NCBI GenBank assembly: GCA_019750655.1
Contig: JAIEOG010000312.1
Coordinates: 1-14,578 of the forward strand
Origin: a bacterium
GTDB taxonomy: Bacteria; Bdellovibrionota; FAC87; UBA2466
Direction: 5' to 3'
DNA length: 14,578 nucleotides
Shown piece by piece: positions 1-8,313 of this stretch. How positions within the stretch are numbered: the first letter of the stretch is position 1; each line of letters opens with the position of its first letter. A model generated the notes under the pieces. It was given only the letters and a program-made list of their open reading frames with translations. It was not told where the DNA came from and did no database searches. A program made the position numbers and the translations under genes.

Positions 1-2
1 GC

Positions 3-596
3 GTCTTGGTGGCGGATAAACTCTTTGCGACGTTGGACACGACTGTGCGAGCCATGCAGCCCGAAGGCTTTCCGCGCGTACTCATCTCGGACACGGTGGG
101 TTTTATCAAGAAGCTTCCACACGATCTCGTGGCTTCTTTTCGCTCGACGCTAGATGAAGCGGGCGACGCCTCGTTATTGCTTTATGTGGTAGACGCCTCC
201 GACCCGACGTTCCGCTCACAATTGGAAATCACGCGGGCCGTGATAGAGGAAATCGAAGCATCGGACGTTCCTTCACTCGTGATCCTAAACAAACGGGACC
301 AGCTGGATATTCTCCAAACGCAGACGCTCAAGCGCGAGTTTCCGCTAGCGATTCAGATCTCCACTCGTAATCCAGACGACATTAAACTCATGAAAGCCAA
401 GCTCCGTGAGTTTTTCGAAGCAGACCTAGAAGAGTTTGAGATTCTCGTTCCCTACGACGACCAGCGCGGTCTCGTTGGTGAAATCCGTCGCCATGCCGCC
501 GTGACTAAAGAAAGCTTCGAAGAAAAAGGCGTGCGCATGACTTTGCGCTCGCAGAAGGAAAACATCGCTAAAATAAAAAAACTCGCCGGCGAATAG
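3..596 (+). CDS. hflX: GTPase HflX, C-terminal part (5' end outside window)
   Basis: HflX is a translation-factor-class GTPase that binds the large ribosomal subunit and helps split or rescue stalled ribosomes; that role is family knowledge. The visible 197 residues begin inside the G domain, at the LFATLD block of the switch I region. They include the G3 motif DTVGF, followed by the family-typical IKKLPHDLVASFRSTL stretch, a VVDASDP strand and the G4 motif NKRD. A short C-terminal alpha/beta domain follows. The P-loop and the HflX-specific N-terminal domain lie upstream of the window, since full proteins are usually over 400 residues. The frame is open to the left edge, so there is no start codon here. 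The stop codon overlaps the AGGA ribosome-binding site of the next gene 7 nt downstream, which suggests co-transcription. Identification is firm. Confidence 0.95.
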   Translation, partial: VLVADKLFATLDTTVRAMQPEGFPRVLISDTVGFIKKLPHDLVASFRSTLDEAGDASLLLYVVDASDPTFRSQLEITRAVIEEIEASDVPSLVILNKRDQLDILQTQTLKREFPLAIQISTRNPDDIKLMKAKLREFFEADLEEFEILVPYDDQRGLVGEIRRHAAVTKESFEEKGVRMTLRSQKENIAKIKKLAGE

Positions 597-603
597 GATT
601 GCT

Positions 604-1833
604 ATGGCATTGGATCTCTCTTCTCCTCTCACCCTCCCCTGCGGCGCTGTTCTCAAGAATCGGTTGGCGAAATCCGCTATGAGCGAAAACATGGCCAGCC
701 CCGAGCTCAACGCGGATGCCAAGTTCGCCGCCTTGTACAAAGCCTGGGCCTCGGGCGGCGCCGGACTGCTGATCTCGGGCAATGTGATGTGCGACAAGCG
801 CGCCTTGGGCGAGCCTCACAATGTAGTGGTTGAGAAAAACCACGCCGACTTGGAAGGGCTTAAAGCCTGGACAGCTGCGGGAACAGCCAGCGGCACCCAC
901 TTATGGATGCAGATCAATCACCCGGGAAGGCAGAGCCCCAAGTTCCTATCTAAGCAACCCGTAGCTCCCTCGGCCATCGCTTTGAAGGCACCCCTAGACC
1001 GCGTTTTCGCGACACCTCGCGAGCTTTCCGAAACCGAAATCCTCGAAACCATCACACGGTTTGCCGACACCGCAGAATTGGCCAAGAGCGCAGGGTTTAC
1101 AGGCGTTCAAGTCCACGGCGCGCATGGTTACTTGGTCGCACAGTTTCTCTCCCCACTTTCGAACCACCGTACGGACCGGTGGGGCGGCTCCATCGAAAAT
1201 CGAATGCGTTTTGCGATCGAGATCTACCGCGCCATCCGGGGACGGGTCGGCAAAGACTTCCCCGTGGGTATCAAACTAAACTCTGCCGACTTCCAACGCG
1301 GCGGGTTCACCGAAGAAGAATCCCTGCAAGTCATCCACGCCTTAGGCCAAGAGGGCATGGACCTAGTGGAGATATCGGGCGGCTCCTACGAAGCGCCGGT
1401 GATGATGGCCGGGAATAGAAAAAGCAGCACCCAGGCGAGAGAAGCCTACTTCCTCGAGTTTGCCGAGAAAGCGCGGAGCCATATCAAAGCCCCGCTTATG
1501 GTTACTGGGGGCTTTCGCAGCGCTCAAGGAATGCGCAAAGCGTTAGCATCGGGGGCTCTGGACGTGATTGGCCTCGCTCGTTCGTTAGCGTTAGACCCGT
1601 CGTTCCCGAACAAGCTTCTAGAAGACGACGGCACGGTTAGCCTCGTTAGGCCACTGACGACGGGAATTAAGTGGGTGGACAAAGCAGCGCCTCTGGAAAT
1701 TATCTGGTACACACGCCAGCTTCACCGAATGGGTACGGGGATGGAACCCAACCCCAAAGCGTCAGTTCTCGCGACCCTGCTGAAATCCCTGACAGAAATG
1801 GGCTGGCAAAGCCTAAAGCGCGTACGCTCCTAA
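604..1833 (+). CDS. Old Yellow Enzyme-family NADH:flavin oxidoreductase
   Basis: This is a 409-aa FMN-dependent ene-reductase-type TIM barrel, expected to be cytosolic and to reduce activated C=C bonds or nitro compounds with NAD(P)H. The N-terminus has the family pattern of a KNR motif (18-20) then AMSENMA (25-31). MQINHPGRQ (102-110) contributes flavin and substrate contacts. HGAHGYL (171-177) holds the paired substrate-binding His/His and the likely proton-donor Tyr176. RWGGSIENR (192-200) follows, and the C-terminal GGFRS and GLAR segments match the FMN-phosphate-binding part of the barrel. The length is normal for single-domain members, and there is no fused 4Fe-4S/FAD half as in 2,4-dienoyl-CoA reductase. 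The start is supported by AGGA 5 nt upstream, overlapping the hflX stop. Its last 4 nt overlap the end of the opposing methyltransferase gene. The substrate cannot be predicted. Confidence 0.92.
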   Translation: MALDLSSPLTLPCGAVLKNRLAKSAMSENMASPELNADAKFAALYKAWASGGAGLLISGNVMCDKRALGEPHNVVVEKNHADLEGLKAWTAAGTASGTHLWMQINHPGRQSPKFLSKQPVAPSAIALKAPLDRVFATPRELSETEILETITRFADTAELAKSAGFTGVQVHGAHGYLVAQFLSPLSNHRTDRWGGSIENRMRFAIEIYRAIRGRVGKDFPVGIKLNSADFQRGGFTEEESLQVIHALGQEGMDLVEISGGSYEAPVMMAGNRKSSTQAREAYFLEFAEKARSHIKAPLMVTGGFRSAQGMRKALASGALDVIGLARSLALDPSFPNKLLEDDGTVSLVRPLTTGIKWVDKAAPLEIIWYTRQLHRMGTGMEPNPKASVLATLLKSLTEMGWQSLKRVRS

Positions 1834-2498
1834 CCCTTTCGTCCCACGAAGATGGTTCGAAAACCACCTGAGGTGGCGTGCGCGCGAGCCTGCACGGTTT
1901 GCACTTGAAACCCACTACGGCGTAACAGTTCTGAGAAACTGGAAGAGTCATCCACAGACCAAATACACGCGCACCCATCGGCTCGCAGCGCTTTGTGCAG
2001 AAGCTTTAATCCCGCAAGTTCATAGAGCTTATGGTTGCTTTCCAAAGTGAGAGCACTGGGCCCATTGTCGACGTCGAGCAAGATACAATCGAAACCATCG
2101 CTCACGTTTTCGATAAGCTCCCCTACATCGCCGACTCGGACTTCGACACGCGGGTCTCGCAAGGCACCGGCGGCCAAAGGGTAGGTAGCGTTGCGATTCC
2201 ACGCCACGACCGCGGGCATCAGTTCTGCCACGACCACCTTGGCGTCGTAAGCGACCCGGGATAGCACGGCGCGCAGAGTAAATCCAAATCCCAACCCGCC
2301 GATGAGAACCCGCGCGCCCTTTTTCTCTCGAAGACCAGCGCATCCCAGCTCTGCAAGCTTTTCTTCCGAGGCCTTTTGCCGGGTAGACATAAGCTCAATT
2401 CCCCGAATCCGGATGGAGTAGTCGCCATCGTGCTCAAAGAGTTTCAGCTCTTGGCCGTCGGGGGTGGTGGCGGTTTCTAGGAGATTCCACTTTTTCAC
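1830..2498 (-). CDS. Spermidine-synthase-like class I methyltransferase-fold protein
   Basis: This 222-aa protein has the Rossmann fold of the polyamine synthase/class I methyltransferase group. The nucleotide-binding loop VLIGGLGFGFTLR lies at 65-77, an acidic strand end AELMP at 91-95, a GD pair at 123-124, and LLDVDNGP at 140-147 where aminopropyltransferases carry catalytic acids. It is shorter than true spermidine synthases and lacks their full N-terminal beta domain, so polyamine synthesis is doubtful and the substrate (amine donor or methyl acceptor) is unknown. Similar proteins are often annotated simply as spermidine synthase. The start is GTG with no clear Shine-Dalgarno sequence. 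A TATAGC hexamer about 8 nt upstream could be a -10 element. It is convergent with the flavin oxidoreductase and overlaps it by 4 nt, so no terminator separates them. Confidence 0.8.
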   Translation of the reverse strand: MKKWNLLETATTPDGQELKLFEHDGDYSIRIRGIELMSTRQKASEEKLAELGCAGLREKKGARVLIGGLGFGFTLRAVLSRVAYDAKVVVAELMPAVVAWNRNATYPLAAGALRDPRVEVRVGDVGELIENVSDGFDCILLDVDNGPSALTLESNHKLYELAGLKLLHKALRADGCACIWSVDDSSSFSELLRRSGFQVQTVQARAHATSGGFRTIFVGRKG

Positions 2499-2520
2499 GT
2501 GCGCTAGCTATACCACCACT

Positions 2521-2549
2521 TTGCTTTTGGCATCGAAATCTCTTTTAAT
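2521..2549 (+). promoter_or_regulatory. Candidate sigma-70-like promoter for the DUF6151-like gene
   Basis: TTGCTT (2521-2526) and TTTAAT (2544-2549) are separated by 17 nt. The -10 matches TATAAT at five of six positions and the -35 matches only the leading TTG. Transcription would start near 2556, which favours the second ATG at 2564 as the start codon of the following gene. This rests on pattern matching only. Confidence 0.3.
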
Positions 2550-2554
2550 AGGGC

Positions 2555-3151
2555 ATGCCATCCATGCTCTCGCTCAGATGTAAGTGCGGTGCGCTCCGAG
2601 GAGCTGCTCATGGTCTTTCCCCGAAAACAGGGCTGCGCAGTGTCTGCTATTGCAATGACTGCCAGGCCTATGCCCATTTTCTAGGACGGGCTTCGGACAT
2701 TCTTGATGCCGACGGGGGCACGGACATCTTCCCGGTGCAGCCGGCCCAGTTGGAGATCACGTTGGGCCATGAAAATCTCACGTGCGTGCGCCTGAGCGAG
2801 AAGGGTATGTACCGCTGGTACACCGACTGCTGCAATACGCCGATCGCTAATTCCATGGCTTGGCCGAAGATGCCTTTTGCGGGCGTAGTGCATTCCATCA
2901 TGGATTACGCCGCAAGCGGCACCAAACGCGATGAAGCGCTGGGCCCGATTCGAGCGAGGTCCCAAGGTAAGTACGGCACGCCACCGATGTCATTTCTGTT
3001 TAGAGTCGTGGGCTTTCTGTTGAGGGGCTTTTGGAAGAAGCAGCACCAGCCATCGCCTTTTTTTCACGCCGACGGAAGACCACGAGCTCGGCCGCGCATC
3101 TTGTCGCCTGTTGAACGCGAAGCACTTAAGCACCGTCCCACCACAGTTTGA
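2555..3151 (+). CDS. GFA-like cysteine-rich zinc protein (DUF6151-like)
   Basis: This 198-aa protein has a GFA-type arrangement of metal-binding cysteines: CKC at 9-11, CYCNDC at 31-36 and CC at 92-93. These could build two zinc sites as in glutathione-dependent formaldehyde-activating enzyme relatives. The spacing and the YCNDCQAYAHFLG segment resemble the DUF6151 family, whose activity I do not know; a formaldehyde role should not be assumed. The C-terminal third is basic and carries no recognisable motif. The start is uncertain: ATG at 2555 has AGGG directly against it, whereas ATG at 2564 (MLSLRCKCG) has AGGG at about 10 nt and fits the candidate promoter better. The DUF1993 gene follows after about 20 nt and is probably co-transcribed. 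Confidence 0.75.
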   Translation: MPSMLSLRCKCGALRGAAHGLSPKTGLRSVCYCNDCQAYAHFLGRASDILDADGGTDIFPVQPAQLEITLGHENLTCVRLSEKGMYRWYTDCCNTPIANSMAWPKMPFAGVVHSIMDYAASGTKRDEALGPIRARSQGKYGTPPMSFLFRVVGFLLRGFWKKQHQPSPFFHADGRPRARPRILSPVEREALKHRPTTV

Positions 3152-3171
3152 ATGCCGGCACCAGAGGTGCT

Positions 3172-3693
3172 ATGAGTCTAGGAATGAACCCAACAGATTT
3201 TCTCCGCCAGTTCTCCAAAATGTTAAACAACCTTCGCCCGCTTATGGCTAAGGCACAGAAATTCGCCGACGAAAGAAAATACGATTCCGGTCGCCTTCTG
3301 ACTTGCCGCTTAGCTCCAGACCAATTCGACTTCACCCGGCAGGTTCAAATCGCTTGCGATACGGCAAAGGGATTTGCGGCCCGGCTTTCTAACAAGGAAA
3401 TGCCGAAACACGAGGATAACGAGAAAACGATCGCCGAACTCGACCAGCGCATCCAGAAAACGGTCCAGTATCTGGAAACCTTCAAAGAATCCGATTTTAC
3501 GGGTTGGCAGAACATCAAAACGACTAATCCGCGCCGGGAAGGCAAATACTTGATTGGTTCAGCATTCGCCATGGAACACGCGATCCCGAATTTCTATTTC
3601 CACTGCACCACGGCCTACGCGATTCTCCGCAATGCTGGATTGGAAATAGGTAAGAAAGATTTCTTGGGCGAAGTCCCCTGGCAGAATCTGTAG
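3172..3693 (+). CDS. DUF1993 family protein (DinB-like four-helix fold)
   Basis: This 173-aa helical protein has the DUF1993 signature near its C-terminus: an FYFHCTTAYAILRNAG stretch followed by IGKKDFLG. An N-terminal helix (FLRQFSKMLNNL) and an LAPDQFDFTRQVQIACD segment are also typical. Related DinB-fold proteins often bind a metal through His residues, and the HA and FH histidines here are candidates; the function is unknown. I chose the ATG at 3172 because AGAGG precedes it by 4 nt. The frame stays open upstream to a TTG at 3148 overlapping the previous stop, and a further in-frame ATG lies at 3184. It is the second gene of a likely two-gene unit and is convergent with the histidine kinase gene 16 nt away. 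Confidence 0.82.
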   Translation: MSLGMNPTDFLRQFSKMLNNLRPLMAKAQKFADERKYDSGRLLTCRLAPDQFDFTRQVQIACDTAKGFAARLSNKEMPKHEDNEKTIAELDQRIQKTVQYLETFKESDFTGWQNIKTTNPRREGKYLIGSAFAMEHAIPNFYFHCTTAYAILRNAGLEIGKKDFLGEVPWQNL

Positions 3694-3709
3694 AACGACA
3701 CACCACGAC

Positions 3710-4792
3710 TTAGTGCCGCTTCGGCAGACTAAAAAAGAAGGTAGAACCCTTGCCGGGTTCTGACTCCACCCAGATTTTTCCACCGTGGTTCTCCACGATT
3801 TTTTTGCACAGGGCCAACCCCAGGCCGCTGCCCGGCCGCTCTTGCTGGGAGTGCAGGCGCTGGAATGCCTCAAAGATCTTGGTGTGGTGGGATTGTGGAA
3901 TCCCGATGCCATTGTCATGGACAGAGAATAGCCAGTTCTCTCCTTGCGAGGTGGCGTTTACAGAGATCCTGGGCGAATTCTGCCCCCGGAACTTGATGGC
4001 ATTGGCGATCAGGTTTCGAAGCAGCCGCTCGAACTGAGACGGGTTCGCTATGATCGAAGGCAAGACGCACCGACTCACTGAGGCCTGCGACTCGCTGATC
4101 AAAGTGGATAGATTTCCCACGGCAGAATCGAAAGCTGCATTGCCATCGGCGAGCTGAAGATGCTCGGTCTTTCTTCCCTCCGTGGCAAGGGAGAGCAGAT
4201 CATCCACGAGAGTCTGCATCCGCTGAGCGGCCTGCACCAAGTTCGTGACCAACGCATCTGCTTCAGAACCGCCCACAGGTCGGTGACGGCGGTCGAGCAA
4301 TCCGAGTAAAGTGCAGATATTTCTTACCGGCTCTTTCAAGTCGTGCGCAGCAGTGTGGACAAACACTGCCAGCTCCGCATTCGCACTCCGTATTTCGTCT
4401 TCTGTTTGTTTTCTTAGACTGAGGTTTCTGAAAAACTTGCTAAACCCTAGGATCTGCCCATTTTCGTCCCGAATGCACGTCGTGACACCGCTGGCCCAGA
4501 AGCGCGTGCCATCCTTGCGCTGGTGCCATCGCTCATCCACCGCCGTTCCATCTCGGACGGCTTTTTTCCCTTCGTCTTGCGGGATGCGCAGTTCTACGTC
4601 TTCGGGAGTGAAGAATTCACAAGCTCGTTTTCCAGCCATTTCTTCCGATCGATAACCAAAGATGCGTTCCGCACCCTCGTTCCAGTAAGTAATGAGCCCT
4701 TCCCGATCACAAACTAGAGCGCCAAACTCCGTGGAGTCAGAAACAAAGATCCGGAATAGATCCCCCACACTCCAGTTACAGGGATTACTCAT
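3710..4792 (-). CDS. Soluble PAS-domain sensor histidine kinase
   Basis: This 360-aa protein is a cytosolic two-component sensor kinase with no membrane segment. A PAS domain spans about 15-100 (ITYWNEGAERIFGYRSEEM), followed by a PAC-like segment to about 127 (FWASGV, GFSKFFRNLS). The dimerisation/phosphoacceptor region has FVHTAAHDLKEPVRNI with phosphoacceptor His150. The HATPase domain has the N-box RNLIANAIKF (259-268), G1 DNGIGIP (293-299), F-box FEAF (307-310) and G2 GSGLGL (321-326), so it should be catalytically competent. The H-box resembles bacteriophytochrome-type kinases, but no GAF/PHY domain is present. The start ATG at 4792 lies in the yihY stop region (ATGAGTAA, 8-nt overlap) and is preceded by AGGGTG, so translation is probably coupled. 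A longer frame reaches 4855 inside yihY but is unlikely. No response regulator is visible in the window. Confidence 0.92.
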   Translation of the reverse strand: MSNPCNWSVGDLFRIFVSDSTEFGALVCDREGLITYWNEGAERIFGYRSEEMAGKRACEFFTPEDVELRIPQDEGKKAVRDGTAVDERWHQRKDGTRFWASGVTTCIRDENGQILGFSKFFRNLSLRKQTEDEIRSANAELAVFVHTAAHDLKEPVRNICTLLGLLDRRHRPVGGSEADALVTNLVQAAQRMQTLVDDLLSLATEGRKTEHLQLADGNAAFDSAVGNLSTLISESQASVSRCVLPSIIANPSQFERLLRNLIANAIKFRGQNSPRISVNATSQGENWLFSVHDNGIGIPQSHHTKIFEAFQRLHSQQERPGSGLGLALCKKIVENHGGKIWVESEPGKGSTFFFSLPKRH

Positions 4793-5645
4793 GGGACACC
4801 CTCGATCCGTGGGTGCGGGAATAGACTTCGGTAAATTCCGCACCGAAAAACACAATGGCCGCAGAGTAGTAGGCCCAGACCATGATCAAGACAATGGAAG
4901 CCGATGCCCCAAACGCGCTCAGTAGACTCGAACTCCCTAGGTAAACGCCGATGAGCACTCTCCCAATGGTGAACAAGAGCGCCGTGATCAATGCCCCCAC
5001 CCAGACATCTCGCCACTCGATATCCACTTCCGGAAGGAATTTGAAAATCAGGGCAAAAAGAAACGCCGTCAGAACAAAGGACAAAAGGGTGTAGAGCGTT
5101 TGAAGCACCAGCGGCGGAATTTCAAACTGGCCTCCAAAAAACGTCGAAGCGATGGAGATTGCGGTATTCACGAGTAGCGAAACCAGCAGGAGAAAACTGA
5201 TAGACGCAACCATAGCAAAGGAAAGCAGACGATCTCGGATAAAGGCCCGGATGCCGGAGGAAAGTTTGGGTCTAGCCTCCCAGATGAGATTGAGCGACGA
5301 CTTAAGCTCAGCAAATACCCCCGTGGCGCCCAAGAGCAATGCGGCTATTCCGGTCACCGTAGCGACTATGCCCCTTACGGGTTTGTTGGCATTCGCAACC
5401 AAAGTGTTGATAGCATCAGCACCTTGCTTTCCCAATAAGACACTCAGCTGTTTACTCAATTCCCCCTTCACAGCCTCTTCCCCTAAAACGAACCCTGCAA
5501 TCGCAGTCGCTATAAGCAGGAGCGGAGCGAGGGAAAAAACGGTGTAATACGCAAGCGCTGCAGAGAGACGCAGACACTGATCCGCATTCCATTGAAGAGC
5601 TGTCTCTTTAACAACCGAGCCGGCAGCTTTTAAACCAAGCTTCAT
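4785..5645 (-). CDS. YihY/BrkB family inner-membrane protein
   Basis: This 286-aa polytopic membrane protein belongs to the YihY/virulence factor BrkB family, formerly mislabelled ribonuclease BN. The N-terminal family signature is visible (LSAALAYYTVFSLAPLLLIA), followed by about six hydrophobic segments. These include one after IVATVTGIAALLLG and the pair near the C-terminus (VWVGALITALLFTIG, then IVLIMVWAYYSAAIVFFGAE). The molecular function is unsettled, with envelope transport or integrity roles proposed. The start ATG at 5645 matches the usual family N-terminus (MKLGLKAAG); the frame is open further upstream to 5753, which would overlap the preceding gene. No strong ribosome-binding site is close by. 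It lies 52 nt after the CFA/FAD fusion gene and overlaps the histidine kinase start, so all three genes are probably one transcript. Confidence 0.9.
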   Translation of the reverse strand: MKLGLKAAGSVVKETALQWNADQCLRLSAALAYYTVFSLAPLLLIATAIAGFVLGEEAVKGELSKQLSVLLGKQGADAINTLVANANKPVRGIVATVTGIAALLLGATGVFAELKSSLNLIWEARPKLSSGIRAFIRDRLLSFAMVASISFLLLVSLLVNTAISIASTFFGGQFEIPPLVLQTLYTLLSFVLTAFLFALIFKFLPEVDIEWRDVWVGALITALLFTIGRVLIGVYLGSSSLLSAFGASASIVLIMVWAYYSAAIVFFGAEFTEVYSRTHGSRVSHE

Positions 5646-5697
5646 GCGGGCCAAACAATGCAAACTCCACACCAGGCGGTGTTTGCGCGGGATTCGG

Positions 5698-8313
5698 CTA
5701 ATATTCGCCAGAGGCAAGACGGCGAGCGACCTTAACGGCCAAGCCCGCAACATCCGCCATGGTGCTCATCGAAAGCACTTCGTTGACATAGACAGTGCGG
5801 TTGAGGCCCTGGAGGTTTTGCATTCTTTGGAAGAAAAATTCTTCTCTTACGGAGCGACTATCGACGTGCGGGAAGAAGGGCCACCGGCGCGAGGAGATGA
5901 GCTCACAGCTGGTAGCACCCAACGCGCCCATATCTTCCCGAATCGACGCCATCACCTGATCGTCGGAAAGTGACTCAGGAGCAAAGAGGTGAAAAATGAA
6001 AATGCCGGCATCCGGATACCGCTTTACCCACCCCATCGGGTGTCCCATGCGGGTTAGCGTCATGTTTTCTCGCAGCATCCCCACCTCCGCCCGCCCTTCG
6101 GCAAAACCACGGACACGGACGGCGAATGTGGAGTACGGCATGTGCCGGATTTGCGAAAAGAGCGCCTTTTCCTCTTCGGAGGCATCTAAGGCACCGAGCA
6201 CGGATTGAGGGTCAGCGGCAATTACCAAGCGGTCGAAAACCTGCGGTTGCTTATCGTCTCCGATCCAGACCTGCACACCTTGGCTGTCGCGGCGGATCGC
6301 TCGGACATCCGATGCGGTTCTGACGTCGAGATCTTTTGCGGCTGCTTTCCAGAGCGGCTGGGTCCCATCGCGCCACATGATGGCTTTGGAGGTTGCGACT
6401 CCTCGGATGGTATCGCGGTCAAACATTCGGTGGCCGAAAACGGCTGGCGTCTCGGGACCGCCATATCCGTAGCCAATCAAAAAAGGCGTCATCACGCCGC
6501 TCAGATGCCCCATGCCGTTGCGGTTTAGAACCACCGCCATGGGATCTGCCATTTCAGCGGGGGGTACTTCTAGACCTCGCCCGTCGGATCCTGACAACCG
6601 CCCATAGCGGCCGAAATAGCGTGCGGCCTCAAATGCCAGGCGCCCATTCTCTGCTAGCGAAGCCGCGGGTTCTGGCTTTCCAGTTTTGAGGTCGTAATAA
6701 ACCTGCCCGGGAAACGAGATGATCGGCACCTGGTGCTTAGCAGAGAGGTCCTCTAGAAACTGGTACTTCCCAGGGATCCCCATGGTCGCGCCTAAGTCGT
6801 GGGGTCTTCCGTCGATTTGAACGGTGTGGCTTTTTCCTCCAACGGCGTCGTCTTTTTCAAACAACACCACATTGCGGTACCCCAAGCGGCGCAACTCCAA
6901 AGCCGTACTAATTCCCGAGGGGCCTGCCCCGATGATCGCGATGGTAGCGTCTTTCGCCAGGGGCGCAGCAGCGGGACGATCGCGCGGGACCTTCTTCGCA
7001 TCCAAAGCTGCGGTGTGGGCTTCGACCTGTGATACAGCATGCGCCACACGCGCTTTTTCTTCGGCCGTAGCCTTCATTGCGCGGAGGCGATCTAGAGAGG
7101 CGAGCTCGCGTTCTGGAGCGAACTCCAAATCCCCGCCCTTGGCATAGATGGTTTGGTAGTTACGCAAACCACCCGCGCGAAACATTCCCGCAACGGAAAG
7201 CAGGTAGAAATCCCATACACGCTTAAAACGATCCCCATAACCTGACTGCAGCTCGGGCCACGCTTGATTGAAATTCTGATGCCAGGCCAACAATGTCGGG
7301 TCGTAGTGGTCGGAAATATCGTGCCGATCCCGGGGTACCCCGAAAGTGCTCGCAGCGGCGCGATCCAGCTGCGCGGACGAAACGGCTACGCCATTGGTGA
7401 AGATGTACTTATCAAACCAAGGGTTCGTGTTCACCCTATCGCCGTCAGCGGCAATGCCTTGGATGAGCAGGCGCCCACCTTCCTTCAAGCGAGAATGGGC
7501 GGAGTGGAAAAACTTTCCTAAGTTTTTATGGCCAACGGCTTCGATCATCTCAATAGAGACAACATGGTCGAACTGACGGTGCGCAAACTGGTGGGGAATA
7601 TCTCGGTAGTCAGCATAGACAAATTCAACACGGGGATCCCCCTCGGAAAGAACGCGTGCGAGTTTCAGCTGCTCCACGGAGATGGTGATGCCCGTAACTT
7701 TGGCTTGGTAGTGTTTTGAGGCAAACCGCGCAAAACCTCCAAAGCCACAACCGATATCGAGGATCTCTTGGCCCGGACGCAGACCGATTTTTTTCGCAAT
7801 GAGATCGTACTTGGCGTTTTGGGAATCTTCGAGATCGAAACCGGGCGCCCAGATTCCGCTCGTGTAAGTGAGCGTGGGATCGAGCATCAGGCGATAGAGT
7901 CCATTCCCCGCGTCGTAGTGGGTCTGCGCCACCATGAGGGCGCGGGATCGGTTCTGCCGATTGAGGAGTGCATCCCGGGTATGGCGGTAGGCGTATTTTG
8001 CCGCCGCCGAAGCCGCCGCAAAGGGCGTACGCCACATCGGCAAGTAAGCAGCCAACCCGCGCTCGTTTTGATCGACTTGTAGCCGGTAGACGATTTCGTC
8101 GATGGAGAGGTCTTTTGGATCCCAAAGGCCGTCGACGTAAGTCTCGCCCAGTTTCAGCAAGGGATCGGAAAGGACGATGGGGTAGAGCTTAGGATCGTGG
8201 ACGATGAGAGCCGATTTGTCTCCACCACCGAAACGGACTCCGGCATTCTCGAAAATCTGGACGAAGGAGGCTTGGGCCGATGCGCGGAGGAATTCCTGGA
8301 GGCACCCGCCCAT
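5698..8313 (-). CDS. CFA-synthase-like methyltransferase fused to FAD-dependent oxidoreductase
   Basis: Numbering is from the ATG at 8313 (871 aa). Residues about 5-395 are a cyclopropane-fatty-acid-synthase family SAM enzyme: LGETYVDGLWD near 55-65, HYDAGNGLY near 132-140, SAM loop LDIGCGFGG (185-193), and DPRVEFVYADYRD. After a charged linker (about 400-455), residues 456 to the end are an amine-oxidase/NAD(P)-binding-8-type flavoprotein. It has dinucleotide motif GAGPSG (462-467), Glu486 at the end of the second strand, and a typical C-terminal FAD segment (VLSMSTMADVAGLAVKVARR). The enzyme likely adds a methyl or methylene group to unsaturated acyl chains of phospholipids, with a flavin step before or after. 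Compared with E. coli CFA synthase as I recall it, Cys139, His266 and Tyr317 align with Ser152, Gln285 and His345, while Glu239 is kept (Glu258). The start is uncertain: the frame is open to a GTG at 8466, but family similarity begins only after 8313. It is first gene of the minus-strand unit. Confidence 0.88.
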   Translation of the reverse strand: MGGCLQEFLRASAQASFVQIFENAGVRFGGGDKSALIVHDPKLYPIVLSDPLLKLGETYVDGLWDPKDLSIDEIVYRLQVDQNERGLAAYLPMWRTPFAAASAAAKYAYRHTRDALLNRQNRSRALMVAQTHYDAGNGLYRLMLDPTLTYTSGIWAPGFDLEDSQNAKYDLIAKKIGLRPGQEILDIGCGFGGFARFASKHYQAKVTGITISVEQLKLARVLSEGDPRVEFVYADYRDIPHQFAHRQFDHVVSIEMIEAVGHKNLGKFFHSAHSRLKEGGRLLIQGIAADGDRVNTNPWFDKYIFTNGVAVSSAQLDRAAASTFGVPRDRHDISDHYDPTLLAWHQNFNQAWPELQSGYGDRFKRVWDFYLLSVAGMFRAGGLRNYQTIYAKGGDLEFAPERELASLDRLRAMKATAEEKARVAHAVSQVEAHTAALDAKKVPRDRPAAAPLAKDATIAIIGAGPSGISTALELRRLGYRNVVLFEKDDAVGGKSHTVQIDGRPHDLGATMGIPGKYQFLEDLSAKHQVPIISFPGQVYYDLKTGKPEPAASLAENGRLAFEAARYFGRYGRLSGSDGRGLEVPPAEMADPMAVVLNRNGMGHLSGVMTPFLIGYGYGGPETPAVFGHRMFDRDTIRGVATSKAIMWRDGTQPLWKAAAKDLDVRTASDVRAIRRDSQGVQVWIGDDKQPQVFDRLVIAADPQSVLGALDASEEEKALFSQIRHMPYSTFAVRVRGFAEGRAEVGMLRENMTLTRMGHPMGWVKRYPDAGIFIFHLFAPESLSDDQVMASIREDMGALGATSCELISSRRWPFFPHVDSRSVREEFFFQRMQNLQGLNRTVYVNEVLSMSTMADVAGLAVKVARRLASGEY

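Noticed and set aside
1830..2498. Genuine spermidine synthase (speE)
   Set aside because: The protein is short, lacks the N-terminal beta domain, and no other polyamine gene is nearby, so only the fold is claimed.
4785..5645. Ribonuclease BN function for the YihY/BrkB protein
   Set aside because: The name is a historic misassignment; true RNase BN/Z is a metallo-beta-lactamase, and this protein is a polytopic membrane protein.
7625..8125. A 166-codon minus-strand frame within the CFA domain
   Set aside because: It overlaps the SAM-binding region of the CFA-like enzyme in another frame; its translation is Arg/Pro-rich and resembles no family.
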